44,766 nt of DNA from a virus, in IMG/VR virus record IMGVR_UViG_3300047476_000617, positions 1 through 44,766 of that record. One strand, written 5' to 3'. The notes beneath the pieces were generated by a model. The model had not been told where the DNA came from and ran no database searches. It saw nothing but the letters and a program-made list of their open reading frames with translations. A program made the translations under genes and the position numbers. Below, in pieces: positions 30,201 to 38,671 of the stretch. The stretch's first letter is position 1, and the number at the start of each line of letters is the position of its first letter.

Positions 30201-32516
30201 AGCGTTAGGAGCGAACCTCTCGGCTTTCTTGGTTAGAGCCTCGAATTCTTTTTCAGTGAGGTTTAGCTCACGAGGCGCAACCTGCCTCTGTAGATCGAGC
30301 AATCCTAACTTAGTGTTTGCCACCTTAAGGCTCATGTCATCGAACAGTTTGCGTGCAGATTGGAGCAAAATAATGTGTGCTAAGTCAACTGCCATTGACT
30401 CAATGTTTGAGTTAGTAGCAAACCTTTTAACGCCTGCTCGCTTAAACAGCTCAGCGATTGCCGGGTCGTAAGCATCTCCACCTACCTGGCTAGCAAGTTT
30501 GATGACCTCACTGCGAGTTGGACCTTTTCCACTGGCAGTAGTGCGGAAGGTCGCCAGAGTGCGAGGTTCCGCTTCTACGGTGAACGGGTTGTATTCGTTA
30601 CGAGCTAGGCTCTCTAGGAACGCTGCCTCTTTGGTCTGCTTAGTCTCGGCGCGGAATGAGGCGTAGCGTAGTCGCTCACCAAATAGACGATACCCTCCGT
30701 CAAGAGCCCTAGCAAGGTCTGCGCCAGAAAGGTTCTCAGCAATCTCCTTGAATCTTGCTTCGTCCCATTCTCCTAGCGGAGCTAGTTTTTTGCGGGCAGC
30801 AAGAACGGTTTCGTTAATCTCGTTGACGGTTGCTTGGTCTGCTCCCTTTACGGATCTACCTTTAGTGGTAGTTGGCGAGACTCGAGTAAGGTCTCCCTTT
30901 ACTAGAGAAAGAAGCTGACGCATTTCCTTTGAAGTAGAGGGGTCCTGCGCTTTTAGCTTGCGCTGTTCACCAGCGTCGTCAAGAGTTTTTGCGCCGCGTC
31001 TAGACTCTCGCCATCCAACTGGTGAGAAGAGTGACCTAACAGTCTCAAGCACTGTCTCTGGGTCGGAATTAGCGACGAAGTCATCCCAGGTTGAGGCGAT
31101 GTCTCCCCCGACATCTGAAGCGCCAAGCATGGAGTCACCAAGCTGCTGCATTGCTGCTGCGTTGTACTTAGGCTCTTCAAACTGCCTAACGAAAGGCTGG
31201 GTTTCTTTGATGCTTCTAGCTACGGCTCGAGCCGCCTCTGCCCTTAGGACTACCTCAACCTTGCTTGGGTCGACTCTTTTGGCAATTTCGGCCAAGCGAG
31301 CGACTCTCTCAGGATTCTTTACGACGGCTTCTTTCGCAAAGCCAACCGCCCTTACGATGGCCTCTGCAAGGGCAGCGCTGGTGTCCTCGGGCTTTACGTC
31401 TTTCTGCGCTTTAACGGCAGCCGTCTTGCCCTGGTTGTTCACCCTCACCTGTTCGCTGATCTCGTCGATCGAGCGGTATAGAGCTTCTACGTCACCAGGG
31501 TCTTCTCCCTTGGCAGCGGTTCTTGCGATAGCGTCTGTAAGTAGGTTCTCGCCACTCTTCTTGGCCATTCGTTGCTGGCGGCGGAGCCTAGAAACGTTAA
31601 TCGCGTTCTTGTGTGACTCGATAAAGCCTCGGCCAGCTTCTTTAGCAATGAATACAAATGGGTTAGTGTCGTAGCCAGTGTAGGCGGGGTCGCCATTTAC
31701 TTTAGGAATTGTCGGATAGAGAGGCTGGGGGGCAGTGCCTGCAATCGCAGCAGGGTCCCTTAGCGCTTCAGGGAGAGCTCTCTGCCGAGCTCCGGCAGCC
31801 GCTTTTCCGACTCCCTGAAAAGTTCCCTTTACAGCACCGCCGAGACCTAGCGTCACGTAGCTTACTGGGTCCGTCAGCACGTCCCAGCCGAACGAGTACA
31901 GGCCAGTCTTTGTAACTGGCATGCCGACACCTTTTTCGATCCCTAGCCACGGGATGCTAAACGCTGGAGCTGGAGTTGTGAAAAGTGCTTCTTGGCTGCT
32001 AAGTTCTCCCAGTGCTGGGATGTTCTTTGCAGCCTCCGCGAAGTCTTCGCTTTGAAATAGTTCGTATGCGCCCTCTACTACATCTGGGCCACCAAATAGT
32101 TTATTCAGGTCCCTGCGGCTTCTTGAGGTGGGGTCCATGAAAGAGTAAGCGACACCCTTTGCGAGTCCAGTTAGACCTCCCCATGTGGCATTAGCTAGAG
32201 CGCCACCAATTTTAGGAAGCTCATCAGCACTAATGCCGTCTTCGCTCATGTCATAAATGGCATTTGCGTAGGGGAGTGTTCCGGCAGCCAGGTTGGTCAC
32301 GCCTCGACCTAGAGAGGTGATTCCACGTAAGAAACCACCGAAGATGTTCATGGAGCCCTGAACCGCGTCTTGGAACAAATCTGATTGCTCAGTGGGGGCT
32401 GTGCCACCGTAAGTGATACCAAGTCGGTTGGTAGATCCAGTTCGAGGGGTCGCAGGAGTCACTCTTACAGGATTCGACTGCAGGTATGAGATCAGTTTGC
32501 TAATGTCTTGGGCCAC
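24219..32516 (-). CDS. Giant putative ejection / internal virion protein
   Basis: At 2,765 residues this is nearly a fifth of the genome. The N-terminal part has Gly/Ala-rich membrane-active stretches (FGGFLRGITSLGRGVTNLAA, SYVTLGLGGAVKGTFQGVG). The long middle is helical and charged. The C-terminal third has MTTLRPGNHVMNAMGMFFIN and WRAKTLGALMMDLLDRPGR, which resemble phage large polyvalent/minor virion proteins. It is the last gene of the structural unit, after two smaller Ala/Gln-rich proteins, like the ejection genes of P22 or T7. I infer a channel or ejection role. No N4-type RNA polymerase, nuclease or lysozyme motif is seen. The start is GTG; GAGGT lies a long 14 bases upstream. Confidence 0.6.
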   Translation of the reverse strand: MAQDISKLISYLQSNPVRVTPATPRTGSTNRLGITYGGTAPTEQSDLFQDAVQGSMNIFGGFLRGITSLGRGVTNLAAGTLPYANAIYDMSEDGISADELPKIGGALANATWGGLTGLAKGVAYSFMDPTSRSRRDLNKLFGGPDVVEGAYELFQSEDFAEAAKNIPALGELSSQEALFTTPAPAFSIPWLGIEKGVGMPVTKTGLYSFGWDVLTDPVSYVTLGLGGAVKGTFQGVGKAAAGARQRALPEALRDPAAIAGTAPQPLYPTIPKVNGDPAYTGYDTNPFVFIAKEAGRGFIESHKNAINVSRLRRQQRMAKKSGENLLTDAIARTAAKGEDPGDVEALYRSIDEISEQVRVNNQGKTAAVKAQKDVKPEDTSAALAEAIVRAVGFAKEAVVKNPERVARLAEIAKRVDPSKVEVVLRAEAARAVARSIKETQPFVRQFEEPKYNAAAMQQLGDSMLGASDVGGDIASTWDDFVANSDPETVLETVRSLFSPVGWRESRRGAKTLDDAGEQRKLKAQDPSTSKEMRQLLSLVKGDLTRVSPTTTKGRSVKGADQATVNEINETVLAARKKLAPLGEWDEARFKEIAENLSGADLARALDGGYRLFGERLRYASFRAETKQTKEAAFLESLARNEYNPFTVEAEPRTLATFRTTASGKGPTRSEVIKLASQVGGDAYDPAIAELFKRAGVKRFATNSNIESMAVDLAHIILLQSARKLFDDMSLKVANTKLGLLDLQRQVAPRELNLTEKEFEALTKKAERFAPNAKNLSEQDALDLLDMAAELRQRRINASELLASPRFSISTQGPSSILRRIGNTDFRVAEEITKKGLARFAATPAADEIGRMRGAFQRDNLTVDENGNLDLEAAYRAIEGTINTSEGSRALTEVKKLIVKNGRFLKIPADKDRLIMELLRDVQTQIAIVRDSLENQGFPGFSEVFRTRGVGSVTDFMSIAYATSRRKNSPDGGRFADYIDETFLGARNLPPRWKDRLSVAERSKIFKSYSGKWGGQGLTPALLEAIIATKNTGTSKAPSAKEYAAFKKAITEILGKTKESAAANLAETAEFPVDSRTGWLQTKVNDAKTGEKKLSDDELFAARKAFFGQSAGPVIPKEQLDALFSEIRARALASSDKAMKDAAAAFEFLDLLNKGNMRANYKGLAQEYGSKRARQMVEEAERAINIFYERLPARPANGKMTGALAWHIERYGIPVGGKVKAGVDAVLPLAQKAAITKVRELRAEKLLDEIWPESASPQALLDLFEKAGDVKGYAIAQAELLLAKQTSIYDVLTKRADAALKRKTRKGDVEGLRRERGELDKILAKVQAKLVKAGYRRPADINLDIDLNDLKAVRENPHSVIELIRTMAVETDADVRRWKQLIDVFTKLGVEGSKSLFRTGPELIDAWKARAPEVSDELVANVLASYGIEGAVRAIQTGRIPKRRTLMAYIERSGDLIEQAELERIRMQNAYAEAGLSRETAEELQAAYDNIPEAERANIVADLQAQMMDLVSVMEADTPTLVDATFMSLGESVNLFFRLTQDPIRKVPNKLLGTTTDIVPFKAASKGEIGIKRSREILTQYTEFAPIVAEARQIARARHPEDMAKQDLVTMQLTTRALRLRDMYYMLRGVVPASTPMLSRAPKELAVFSEPIKGLEQVAFKPIFLSDADVLEAMPTEMARDVLFVERVDSMPYTSMMEGARVLVAHMDNLKPGEFFTEEQYRAVYLHMYNNMVTEAMRSSTAKYGKGDSWFSLNPEENSLRIRQYIEYWLSEASDGSLEAPAFRLLEKHRQNAIYATVVAGNRATGEVIGAIRDGWIRAVNSDIASSGDKIAATLDAMKLLNDEMKLDNFGQDFGTFMAARDAMVLLASKLSREDMLQAAEQAALKEVIDTPEMQGIRAAMASSKKPKQLQQLQKELMMKQVNARADIQLDTLAQKEVSIREAGLSPEHGDMVDLVNDVITDSTKINWFLRTADRVLRTFSYNYGMERLRDIYGGVSRNTIELESMFMRSNVGLSRYWAKVANDTGVDHPKLAVERLMDLPDEMLPKFLEDLDTARKGFHSSRKGALDVGTAATVADSLEAIRAITIPIKGGTRSPFQDLDELGLQALADVAAQLFTLFGKNGALNYQRAPVELYNGLLAKIGARDEVGFNPSLDPDGLADAWKDMDFSKPFEAINHLHFAFAEAERLRVLGTEVTRMSGARRVSDFSSLESAKAQGFVKITGPKEIKVDSGNEVLYFMDTDNFLYPADMISEIKTFSNFVSQAYKGVGAGFANFMQRFTKIQDFAKQNMTTLRPGNHVMNAMGMFFINDVAGMRNPLNYVDSAEMMFGMAVKEADLGVDRKSMFYWQERYIADQKAAGFVIRPESDPTKMGTTAPIVLNGKLTNIQKEDLAKLYKDIGGMVGFQQSMMLDLLTEFSDAKNLQSMINSRGIKEGYQKLTDFAGNLAAIRDNWGRMALWLDIMKKGNWTSLEEGARQALKIVDRYHPQPQDVSKFNRIVSRQAILFFTWRAKTLGALMMDLLDRPGRLLTYERAYYNIQAGMGAEPEYFGSHDPEDKPVRSYQQNTLALLTPDSQYSFSIANPMWDLFGTDSWLAAIEWNKNQSPAANAFNMTVGTAGQVFYTATPLLGNFLINWGQGRTSNGVDLMRGGLTDEDMPKIVEDVAGAFGLNAQYALAAYYFPGVVEKGKWTTMTSDERSQELLRTWFNWSTGARAAKYLTPDNQKAARSELKTSLKVLRRREAEADNPANTPGESLGELIQYLQGINP

Positions 32517-32544
32517 TAGATTATTTTACCTCTTTTTGAGGAAG

Positions 32545-33705
32545 TTAGCCGCCCAACATCCATTGAGGAATTCCAGTAGATTGAAGAACAATGATCTCTT
32601 GCTCAGTAAGATCAGCACTATTGCCCTTTTGAACCTTTTGTATTGCGCTTGTCTTCAAGGTTGAGTACTGCTGAGCGTTAATTCCGAGCTGAGTCATGGC
32701 GTCTTGAGCCGCTTGTTCTGCTCCAGTTAGCGTAACTTCTTCAGATCCAAACAATTCTGGGAATTGAGACTGTGCCATCTTGAGAGTCTGCTCATTCATT
32801 GCGCCAGAAAGCACTCTGCCAAGCGGAGTTAGCTTCTGGGTAGGAGTTTTGCTTCGCTCTCCGGCAATTTGAGCGTCGATTTGAGCCTGTTGTGCGTCTA
32901 GAAGAGCCTTCATTCCAAGAAGAGTCTGGTTTCTAGTGTTCTTAGTTCCCGCTAGAAGTCTGTTTGTACGCTCCATAGCAGACCCCTGTTGGCTGCTGAG
33001 CAGATTTTCCCAACTTGTGGCACTAGAAGCGACATCTCCCATAGCCTCGTTCAAAGCCTGGTCAGAGGAGTAGTCAGTCTGGATGGATTCTACGGGCAAA
33101 CCTAGCTCTGCGGCTACTCTTTGCCTGTTCGCTTGCTGACGAGCCTGCTCTGCGACCAATGCGTCTTGCCTAGCGCTAGCTTGTTCCTGGCTTTCGTCGA
33201 TTGAAGTAGTGTATCCAGACTGCTCAGCCTCGCCCATTCGCTCAATGTCTTGCGACAAAACGCCATATAGGTTCTGAGCATCTGCGCGGTTGGTCCTGTA
33301 GTTCTGCTGGACAGCTCTACGCTGAGCCTGAAGCTGCTGAATGACTGCTTGGTTAGCTCCACCGGATGTCTCGTACATCTGACCTAGCAGAGTCTCCAGC
33401 GCGCTTTGTGCGTTTTCCGACATCCGCCGCTGAAGCTTTAGAGAACCCACAGTTGGCAAGCGCTTAGGCTGAGTGGTGTTAATAAAATCGTTGACTACGG
33501 TGTTCAGGGCTCCGCCAACAGCAGGGGTGACAGTTGCGCTAGTGCCGCCCATGCCAATAGCTCCTGATGAAGGACTACTTGGAGGTAGGACAAGAGGTGA
33601 GCGACCTTGCTGACGATAGCCCGATTGCGGCCCGAAAAGCCCTACTGGTCTAGGGGCAGGATTAGGTAGCCCTCTGGAGACGCCTCCGATATCAGTAACA
33701 TCCAT
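32545..33705 (-). CDS. Putative ejection protein (Ala/Gln-rich)
   Basis: This 386-residue protein has a Pro/Gly/Ser-rich N-terminus (about 1-80) and then long helices (IQQLQAQRRAVQQNYRTNRA, ARQDALVAEQARQQANRQR) with a C-terminal helix bundle. The composition and place after the tail hub gene resemble P22 gp20/gp7-type ejection proteins. Together with 33708-34346 and the giant protein it would form the set injected ahead of DNA. The role is inferred by synteny. Confidence 0.55.
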   Translation of the reverse strand: MDVTDIGGVSRGLPNPAPRPVGLFGPQSGYRQQGRSPLVLPPSSPSSGAIGMGGTSATVTPAVGGALNTVVNDFINTTQPKRLPTVGSLKLQRRMSENAQSALETLLGQMYETSGGANQAVIQQLQAQRRAVQQNYRTNRADAQNLYGVLSQDIERMGEAEQSGYTTSIDESQEQASARQDALVAEQARQQANRQRVAAELGLPVESIQTDYSSDQALNEAMGDVASSATSWENLLSSQQGSAMERTNRLLAGTKNTRNQTLLGMKALLDAQQAQIDAQIAGERSKTPTQKLTPLGRVLSGAMNEQTLKMAQSQFPELFGSEEVTLTGAEQAAQDAMTQLGINAQQYSTLKTSAIQKVQKGNSADLTEQEIIVLQSTGIPQWMLGG

Positions 33706-33707
33706 GA

Positions 33708-34346
33708 TTAGCCTCCCTGCGCTGGGGCGAATCTACGGGCTAGGTAGTCTGCCATAATCTGCTGTTTAGTGGTGTTTAACGCCGCTAAGTCCGCATTACC
33801 TTGTAGACGTAGCTGCTCCAAGAAGTCAGTTACGGCCTGTCTTGCCTGCTCGTCTGCACGGGTCCTGCTAGCCATAGCTTCTGACTCCGCACCCATAAAG
33901 CCACCACTGCGAGCCATGCCACGAGCTGCATAGTCGTTAGCGATACCCTTGTAGTTGGCGATGGCCGATCGGTCAATCTCTCCCAGTGCATCTTTGAGCT
34001 GTCTCTGGGCTTGCTCTCTCTGAAAGTTCCTCAAAGCATTGCCAGCGTCGTAGGTCTCCTGTGCCGACTGCTCGGCAAGCGTCTCCTGAAGGTTGTAGTT
34101 GTCGCTTATGCTAGGTGGCTTTGTTAGCGCAGCACGCTGACGGTAGAAGTCATCAAGCTTCACGCCAGCCCCAGCAGCCTGAGCGGTTCTTCCCTGGTTC
34201 TGCATCCTCTGCCTGTACTTCTCGGCAGCAGCAATTCTTTTGTTGATCTGGTCAAGTGTCATTGGAGCCGCTGGGGCAGTGCTCGTAGAAGTACCACCAG
34301 CTGAGGTAGCGGAAGTCGCTGAGGTTGCTGAGTTTGCTGCAGCCAT
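33708..34346 (-). CDS. Putative ejection protein, smaller subunit
   Basis: The 212-residue product starts with a low-complexity Ser/Ala/Thr segment (residues 3-28), then helices with LNAL-like and Q-rich content (RNFQREQAQRQLKDALGEID) and a C-terminal DLAALNTTKQQIMADYLARR. It starts by TAATG coupling with the 34346-34570 gene and is two bases from the next gene. P22 gp7-like roles fit the position and composition. Confidence 0.5.
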   Translation of the reverse strand: MAAANSATSATSATSAGGTSTSTAPAAPMTLDQINKRIAAAEKYRQRMQNQGRTAQAAGAGVKLDDFYRQRAALTKPPSISDNYNLQETLAEQSAQETYDAGNALRNFQREQAQRQLKDALGEIDRSAIANYKGIANDYAARGMARSGGFMGAESEAMASRTRADEQARQAVTDFLEQLRLQGNADLAALNTTKQQIMADYLARRFAPAQGG

Positions 34347-34570
34347 TACTTCTTGCCTATCTGACTCTGAGGTTTAGCAAAGCGGCGAGCGCCGTTTCTG
34401 CCCTGTACCCATTTTAGCAGAGCAGCGTTCTTTGCACGTTGTTGCGTAGCTCTTTCTTCGTAACCCGCTCTGTCTAGCTTCATTCCGGTATTGGGTCCCA
34501 CTATGCCTATACCGTAACGCTTTGCACCAGCAGCGTATTTGTTAAATCCTGCTCCACCAACATTGTTCAT
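34346..34570 (-). CDS. Small basic virion-region protein
   Basis: The 74-residue protein is basic and rich in Gly and Arg (GGAGFNKYAAGAKRYGIG, then ATQQRAKNAALLKWVQGR). It is coupled by TAATG to both neighbours. Short basic proteins at this place between the tail hub and ejection genes are common in podoviruses, but I cannot name a function. Confidence 0.5.
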   Translation of the reverse strand: MNNVGGAGFNKYAAGAKRYGIGIVGPNTGMKLDRAGYEERATQQRAKNAALLKWVQGRNGARRFAKPQSQIGKK

Positions 34571-36138
34571 TATGCTGTCCTCGACATTGCTATTCTGCGA
34601 CCATTCACTAGGTAAAGTACGATTCCATCAAGACGGCTAGGGGCAGTTGCCGTAGTGCCGTTATTGTCAAACTTGATGGTGAAATATGCACGCTTGAACG
34701 TTTGCTTACCGCTAACCTTTACGACTTGAGGATTAGGGTTTGAGGTTGGCAAGCCTCCTACGATGGCTGGTACGGTAGAGCCAAATGGCAGCCAAGGAAT
34801 CTCGTTTTCCTGAGCTTCTTGCCAGGTGTAGTCGTCTAGATCATTCCAAGTCATCTGAGGCTTGTTGATGACGTCGATTGGGCTAATAGACGCCTCGACC
34901 CAGTTAACGGCGACGACTAGAAGTTCCCAGCCGAACATCCTCTTGAATAGCGAAGGCTGACCAATGTCATAGGTCCTGGTAGTGATAGAGCACTTGATTG
35001 GCTCTACAGATGTAGGGGTGAACTCAAGCGCCAGTTTCAGCAATCCCTGGGTTGTGTGGTTTTTGCCAGGGACTCCATAGGCAGTAGGGACTGCAGCAGA
35101 GTCAAGGAATGTTCCGCGAGGAGCCTCGATGAAGTGCGCGGCTTCGGTTACAGACTCCCACTCAACCCACAGATCTGTCTCGGTGTCGTAGCAATACATG
35201 TAGCCGTGATGCCAGACTAGCAAGTACTGGCCTATCTTAGATACGCCCTGCTTGATTCCGGTGTAGCCAGGCTTGACCTGGAACTCTACCTTGTTAGCCG
35301 GGTTGAATGGGTAGAAGTTGTATCCCGCAAGTTGGTATAGAGTGCCTGCGTGTAGGACTGCAAGGTAGTTCTCGCCCTCGACAACGCTACGTGCGCTGTC
35401 TGCGCCAATAGTGTTAGATAGAACGGTCAAGGTTCCCAGCGACGGATCGGCCGATGCGCTGAACGCTAGGCGATATGTTGAATTCGAACGAAACAGGAAT
35501 AGCTCGCTATTACCCTCGATGATCTTAATTAGTTGGTCACCGTCACCCTCGTTGACGTCGATAACGTTAGCAACAGGGAACTCGTTAATTGAAGTACCCA
35601 AGGCTGTGCTCGCAAGATTGCTGTAGCGCAAGGTGGAGGTGTTACCTGTTGCGCGACTAGATACATACAGACGGCCCTTGCTGAAATGAATTTGATTTCC
35701 ATTAGGCATAGCGTTTGCGCCGCTATTTAGAGCAGTCCAGGTGTAAGTGCCTGAAATCTTTGACCAGTATCCGCCACTATTTGTAGAGTTAATTAGATAA
35801 AGTCTATTGGCATAGGTGGCCATGTCCTCAGCAGGGTGCTGCCAGACTTCTGTCCAGGTATTTGCAATAAGGTTATAGAGCCAAGTTTTAGCGTTAGTTG
35901 CAATGACAAGAAACACAACGGCATCTTCATTACGGTAGTAACCTAGCGCCTGAGCAGTGCTAGTGCCAGTTGGATACGTGCCAACCTTGATAATAGGGTG
36001 GCGGCTGACAAGCTTTCCGGTACGGGAGATGACCAGGTTCTTGATCTCGGATACTTCGTTCTCCGCAATAAGCGAAGGGTCGATTACGTTGTTGAGACCA
36101 CCAGAGAAGTCGTTTATTACTAGGCCTTCTCTAGACAT
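34570..36138 (-). CDS. Tail hub / DNA-stabilisation protein (gp10-like)
   Basis: The protein has 522 residues. The start INDFSGGLNNVIDPSLIAEN, then IKNLVISRTGKLVSRHPI, is typical of phage tail proteins that plug the adaptor, and repeated aromatic strand pairs (LYVSSRA, LFLFRSNSTYRL, YLAVLHAGTLYQL, YLLVWHHGYMYCY) suggest a beta-propeller. This matches P22 gp10-type nozzle/stabilisation proteins. It lies directly downstream of the adaptor gene, as in P22-like phages. Confidence 0.7.
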   Translation of the reverse strand: MSREGLVINDFSGGLNNVIDPSLIAENEVSEIKNLVISRTGKLVSRHPIIKVGTYPTGTSTAQALGYYRNEDAVVFLVIATNAKTWLYNLIANTWTEVWQHPAEDMATYANRLYLINSTNSGGYWSKISGTYTWTALNSGANAMPNGNQIHFSKGRLYVSSRATGNTSTLRYSNLASTALGTSINEFPVANVIDVNEGDGDQLIKIIEGNSELFLFRSNSTYRLAFSASADPSLGTLTVLSNTIGADSARSVVEGENYLAVLHAGTLYQLAGYNFYPFNPANKVEFQVKPGYTGIKQGVSKIGQYLLVWHHGYMYCYDTETDLWVEWESVTEAAHFIEAPRGTFLDSAAVPTAYGVPGKNHTTQGLLKLALEFTPTSVEPIKCSITTRTYDIGQPSLFKRMFGWELLVVAVNWVEASISPIDVINKPQMTWNDLDDYTWQEAQENEIPWLPFGSTVPAIVGGLPTSNPNPQVVKVSGKQTFKRAYFTIKFDNNGTTATAPSRLDGIVLYLVNGRRIAMSRTA

Positions 36139-36797
36139 TATTCATCCTCTGGTAGAACGACCTTGGTTGGGTAGAACTGGACGTCGACGATATCTTCTTG
36201 TGCCAGGTGGCGGTTCATTGAGTCTCTGAATCGAGCATCCTGGTAAGCAGTAGCCTGCCAGTTCTCGTCTAGGCGGTAAGCCTGCGCCAGTGCGTAGTCA
36301 ACGATCTGGTTGTAGAACCTGTCTGGAACCTGAAGGTTCTGAATTAGCGAAGTTAGGTTCTGTGGGTAGGCGATGTAGAAAAGGTCCATGCCGTCCGTAA
36401 GAGACTTCTCCGGAGCAGGGTAGATGTAAAGGTCGCCGTCCCACTCGTACCAAACCTTGGGCTCCCCCTGAGCATCTAGCTCTGGGTCATCCTGGAGGAT
36501 ACCTTCTTGCGCGGACTGAAAACTAATGGCTCGAAGTGGCTTACCCTCGACGTGTACGCCCTGGATCTGTGACACTGGGCTGTCAGAAGGAATGGGGTAA
36601 ACGGTCTGCCCTGCTACCAGGTCGTGGCTAGCCTTACCCTTTAGGGCTTTGTGGCTAGACGCAATCTCACGCTGCGCAGCGTTGATCCAGCGGAGCAGGT
36701 CTGAGGACTTAAGTTCGACTAGGGCTTCATCACCAAAGATACGCTTAACCTCGGTAGCAACCTCGTCAGCGGTCCTGGTGTAGAAATCTCTAGGCAT
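36138..36797 (-). CDS. Head-tail adaptor (P22 gp4-like)
   Basis: This 219-residue protein begins with a helical part (ADEVATEVKRIFGDEALVEL, then LLRWINAAQREI), followed by a beta domain (YEWDGDLYIYPAPE) and C-terminal helices (VDYALAQAYRLDENWQATAY). This layout is that of adaptor proteins that ring the portal. Its start is encoded eight bases inside the upstream gene. Synteny with capsid and hub genes supports the call. Confidence 0.65.
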   Translation of the reverse strand: MPRDFYTRTADEVATEVKRIFGDEALVELKSSDLLRWINAAQREIASSHKALKGKASHDLVAGQTVYPIPSDSPVSQIQGVHVEGKPLRAISFQSAQEGILQDDPELDAQGEPKVWYEWDGDLYIYPAPEKSLTDGMDLFYIAYPQNLTSLIQNLQVPDRFYNQIVDYALAQAYRLDENWQATAYQDARFRDSMNRHLAQEDIVDVQFYPTKVVLPEDE

Positions 36798-37257
36798 TTG
36801 GGTCGAACAGCAGCTTTCCGTTATGGCGGGCGTAATTCTTGGTCAATCCTAGTTTAGCAACATCTTTCGCTAACTCCCTACGTTCAGCGTCCATTTCTTG
36901 TCTTTCCCTAGCCTTCATCATCGCGTGAGCAGCGTTGATGGCTTGCACGTCGTCAATAGACATGCCAGCATTTGTAACGTCAGCCTGGATGATGTCGGCC
37001 ATAATTCGCTCGTCTAGCTGCCATTCTGCGTAGTTCTTTAGAACGTACTTATCCTTTGCCCCGTGAACTACAACGCTATATGGGCGCTGTCGGTCGAACT
37101 GAGGGTGACCTTCTGTCAGCTTGATGATGTAAATGTTCGGATCGTAATCCGCTAGAGCTCTTGCTAGACGATAGGCATTTACAGGTACGTCTCTGAGTCT
37201 GTCCAGCTCACTGAGGTCTGGAAGCATGCCTTTTTGTTTGAAGTATTCGATTGCCAT
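36790..37257 (-). CDS. Hypothetical virion protein between capsid and adaptor
   Basis: The 155-residue product has a helical start (GMLPDLSELDRLRDVPVNAY), a strand region (YIIKLTEGHPQF, YSVVVHGAKDKY) and a charged helix at the end (MMKARERQEMDAERRELAKD). RBS AAGGAG. It lies where many podoviruses encode head completion or decoration proteins. No family is recognised. Confidence 0.5.
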   Translation of the reverse strand: MAIEYFKQKGMLPDLSELDRLRDVPVNAYRLARALADYDPNIYIIKLTEGHPQFDRQRPYSVVVHGAKDKYVLKNYAEWQLDERIMADIIQADVTNAGMSIDDVQAINAAHAMMKARERQEMDAERRELAKDVAKLGLTKNYARHNGKLLFDPNA

Positions 37258-37275
37258 TTTCTCTCCTTATGACTA

Positions 37276-37305
37276 GAGGGGCGCAGGAATAATCCTACGC
37301 CCCTC
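37276..37305 (-). other. Hairpin after the major capsid gene
   Basis: GAGGGGCG (37276-37283) and AGGA pair with TCCT and CGCCCCTC (37298-37305), one mismatch, around an ATAA tetraloop. No T-tract follows on the minus strand. It probably stabilises the abundant capsid mRNA or partly terminates, lowering expression of the downstream tail genes. Confidence 0.6.
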
Positions 37306-37318
37306 ATAGCGGTTTGTC

Positions 37319-38572
37319 TTAGATACCTGAAGCGATACCGGAGATAACACCGTGGGTGTTACGACGGTAGGTGCTGATCTCAGAGTAGCTACGTAGGTAA
37401 GCGATGAACGCGTCACGGCGTGGAACCTGCTTCCACTTCGAGCCATCCTCGTCGATCCATTCCCAACCACGGTTGGTGTTTAGGTTGATCTTCTTGGAGT
37501 TCACGAACCACATCTTGCCCTTAGGAGCGTCGAAGTCGGCCTTGAATGGTAGGTCACCGAACTCGGTTGCGAAACCAAGTCCACGGTTACCACCCTGTAG
37601 GTCAACCTTGTTGACGTAGCGACGCTTCTCTTCGAGAGCCTTCCAGTAACCGTTCCATGAACCGTGGTCGGTCCAGATAACGTCTGGCTTGTCGCCATCC
37701 TCAGCAATGTCAGTAACCATACCAATCATGTCCTCTTCAGTGATCTGCTGAGGAGTTCCCGATACGGAGATGTCAGTGGTGTGGGCAGCCCATGCTGGGG
37801 TGTCAGCAGGGTTGATGCCGTGCAGAGTGCCAGTAGCGCTGATGATTGCGCCGAAACCAGTCCACTCCTTCTTCCAGTTGTTTACCTGAGAGGAAGAGGT
37901 TGAGTTCGAGCGAACAACAGCAGAACCAACAGCAACGGTCGACGCTAGGTTGCGGTCGAAGGTTACGGTCTTGGTTCCCTTGTTGATGCCAACGATGGTC
38001 ATGTATCCACCAGTGTGAGCTGGGGTAGGTACTGCATCACCTAGCTTGTCAGCGTTTAGAACGTCAACGCGCATACCTACGTGTAGGTACTTAACGTCGT
38101 CTAGAACTAGAGTTGGCGAAGCCGAGCTCTTAGCGGTTGCGACCTTAGCTAGGGTTCCAGTGCCGTCACCGAATACCTGGCGGTTCTGGTCCTTAGCGAT
38201 GTCGTCGCGGATGCGCTCGATCTCTTCTGCGGTTACGTCAGCGAAGGTCTGGTAGTTCTGAGATGCCTGCGCCATAACCTGTCCGGTTAGACGTACGGAA
38301 CCGTAGAACGACTTTAGACCAGTCTGGCCGTCGACGTACTGCTGGTTGCCAGCCTCTGGAAGGTCCTCGTCCTCTCCACGTGCACCAATACCAGTGTTGC
38401 GGCCTACGTGTGCTACGAACTTAACACCGAGACCACCAACCTGAGTAATGTTGCGTGCGGTCGACTTGATACCATCTAGCGCTGGAGTTGCATTGTTAAT
38501 CTGCTCGTTAATGTCGCCGTAGACATCCTTAAGGATGACGTTAGCAATAGCGAGGTTCTGGCCATCAGCCAT
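37319..38572 (-). CDS. Major capsid protein
   Basis: The protein has 417 residues. It starts MADGQNLAIANVILKDVYGD with no cleaved leader visible. Its middle contains LTGQVMAQASQNYQTFADVT, EIERIRDDIAKDQNRQVFG and ILSATGTL-like strands, and its end has FKADFDAPKGKMWFVNSKKI, NRGWEWIDEDGSKW and YLRSYSEIST. This is the usual layout of HK97-fold phage coat proteins. RBS AGGAG. It stands between the scaffold and the adaptor genes and has its own 99-base leader, 38573-38671, in which I see no promoter. Confidence 0.85.
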   Translation of the reverse strand: MADGQNLAIANVILKDVYGDINEQINNATPALDGIKSTARNITQVGGLGVKFVAHVGRNTGIGARGEDEDLPEAGNQQYVDGQTGLKSFYGSVRLTGQVMAQASQNYQTFADVTAEEIERIRDDIAKDQNRQVFGDGTGTLAKVATAKSSASPTLVLDDVKYLHVGMRVDVLNADKLGDAVPTPAHTGGYMTIVGINKGTKTVTFDRNLASTVAVGSAVVRSNSTSSSQVNNWKKEWTGFGAIISATGTLHGINPADTPAWAAHTTDISVSGTPQQITEEDMIGMVTDIAEDGDKPDVIWTDHGSWNGYWKALEEKRRYVNKVDLQGGNRGLGFATEFGDLPFKADFDAPKGKMWFVNSKKINLNTNRGWEWIDEDGSKWKQVPRRDAFIAYLRSYSEISTYRRNTHGVISGIASGI

Positions 38573-38671
38573 TTTACACTCCTAGTGTGATTGGTTAAAA
38601 AGGTCTTACTTCGTTCGCCCTAGCCCAAGCAGGCCGTACTCACTACTACTCAACACTTTACCATAAAAGTT

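Noticed and set aside
24219-32516. N4-type virion RNA polymerase
   Set aside because: I found none of the T7-like polymerase motifs; giant size alone is not evidence.
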